A stretch of 7,305 nt of DNA from Oscillospiraceae bacterium. Its GTDB lineage: Bacteria > Bacillota > Clostridia > Oscillospirales > Ruminococcaceae. The stretch covers positions 1 through 7,305 of the forward strand of contig CAAGDZ010000197.1 in assembly GCA_900768735.1 (NCBI GenBank). Direction: 5' to 3'. The position numbers and the translations under genes are program-made. The notes under the pieces are model-generated. The model had not been told where the DNA came from and ran no database searches. It worked only from the letters and a program-made list of their open reading frames with translations. This document shows, one piece after another, positions 6,929-7,305 of this stretch (position 1 is its first letter; each line of letters begins with the position of its first letter).

Positions 6929-7294
6929 TTATACAAGCTTTACTATCATATCCGACGGATTTACCGACTTTGTAATTACACCCGTTTCGAGCATCCAGTC
7001 GATGTTCTTCTGCCATGTTTCCTCGCTCTGCGATAAGAAGGGCGCGCTGTCAGTTTCGGCGAGAGAAAGAATGGTTTCTACACTCTTGGTTTCCACGTCC
7101 TTATTCAGCGGGAAGTTTTCGGTGTTCTGATTTTTCAGCAGATTTTCAACGCCCTCGGCGGGATTGTTCTTTACATCCTCAAAGCCCTTTTTGGTCGCGT
7201 TTAAAAATCTGGTGAGCTTATCCGCATTATTCTCCGCATTTTCCTTTGAGGTTACGAAAACAAGCTCAGTATAATCGGGCACGCCGTTTTCGGT
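6929..7294 (-). CDS. NMT1/THI5-like ABC transporter substrate-binding protein, C-terminal fragment
   Basis: The leftward frame enters at the contig end and stops at TAA (6931-6929), giving about 121 residues of genuine sequence. Upstream codons 7295-7305 match sequencing adapter and are excluded. Typical family text is seen: ENGVPDYTELVFVTS, RFLNATKKGFEDVKNNP (the helix in which released subunits list NATKKG and a run of NPAEGVENLL), QNTENFPLN, and APFLSQSEETWQKNIDWMLE followed by GVITKSV. Full proteins are about 320-350 residues with a lipoprotein signal, so about two thirds is missing. These proteins bind pyrimidine or thiamine-precursor type ligands outside the membrane and feed an ABC importer (ThiXYZ-like). 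The ligand cannot be decided here because the binding-site N-terminal domain is absent. GTG at 7282 is an internal valine codon (the V of GVPDY), not a start. The gene converges on the large plus-strand gene and shares its terminator. Confidence 0.85.
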   Translation of the reverse strand, partial: TENGVPDYTELVFVTSKENAENNADKLTRFLNATKKGFEDVKNNPAEGVENLLKNQNTENFPLNKDVETKSVETILSLAETDSAPFLSQSEETWQKNIDWMLETGVITKSVNPSDMIVKLV

Positions 7295-7305
7295 AGATCG
7301 GAAGA
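7295..7305. other. Illumina adapter remnant at the contig end
   Basis: The final 11 bases AGATCGGAAGA are identical to the first 11 bases of the Illumina TruSeq read-through adapter. Their position exactly at the sequence end makes chance unlikely (one in 4 to the 11th power for a fixed position). These bases are probably not from the genome, and the codons they add to the binding protein (Phe-Arg-Ser) should be ignored. Confidence 0.93.

Noticed and set aside
6922..6940. Two AAGCTT hexamers (6922-6927 and 6935-6940) forming a small inverted repeat
   Set aside because: Each hexamer is self-palindromic, so the inverted pairing is automatic. It overlaps the end of the binding-protein gene, and the nearby GC-rich hairpin explains termination.
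7280..7282. GTG as a start codon for a complete 117-residue protein
   Set aside because: The codon is the valine of the family motif GVPDY, the frame continues upstream to the contig end, and the product matches only the C-terminal third of substrate-binding proteins.
1..7305. CRISPR array, insertion sequence, tRNA or rRNA
   Set aside because: No regularly spaced direct repeats, transposase motifs, terminal repeats or RNA gene signatures were seen on either strand.

Overview
The window reads as a contig end from a Gram-positive Clostridia-type bacterium (Ruminococcus/Oscillospiraceae-like, probably a gut organism). This rests on near-consensus sigma-A promoters, strong purine-rich ribosome binding sites, moderate GC, and a PepV-type dipeptidase beside an NMT1/THI5-type binding protein. 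The taxon is an inference. The last 11 bases equal the start of the Illumina TruSeq adapter, so the right edge is an assembly artefact.

Layout: (1) 1-1167, minus strand: a PepV/Sapep-type M20 metallodipeptidase, cut at its C-terminus by the window edge. (2) 1168-1362: a compact divergent control region. Two near-consensus promoters lie back to back, and their -35 boxes form the two arms of a perfect inverted repeat. A second perfect palindrome lies in the leader of the rightward operon. (3) 1363-3138 and 3157-6852, plus strand: a tight two-gene operon with an 18-bp gap. The first gene encodes a 591-residue protein with a probable (alpha/alpha)6 six-hairpin barrel. The second encodes a 1231-residue protein with the order FN3 - FN3 - degenerate CapA-like domain - alpha/beta unit A - helical linker - alpha/beta unit B. 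Units A and B are diverged copies of one another and resemble the SGNH-like DUF6270 type. Neither protein shows a signal peptide or membrane helix. (4) 6868-6910: a strong hairpin terminator between convergent genes. (5) 6929-7294, minus strand: the C-terminal third of an NMT1/THI5-like ABC transporter substrate-binding protein, running off the contig.

The most novel part is the two-gene operon. It pairs an intracellular barrel protein with a giant protein whose CapA-like domain has lost most of the family's metal-site motifs and whose C-terminal half is an internal duplication. CapA and DUF6270 families are linked to cell-surface polymers, so a role in making or modifying a surface glycan or anionic polymer is a reasonable but unproven idea. 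The shared -35 palindrome suggests the operon and the dipeptidase could be controlled together.
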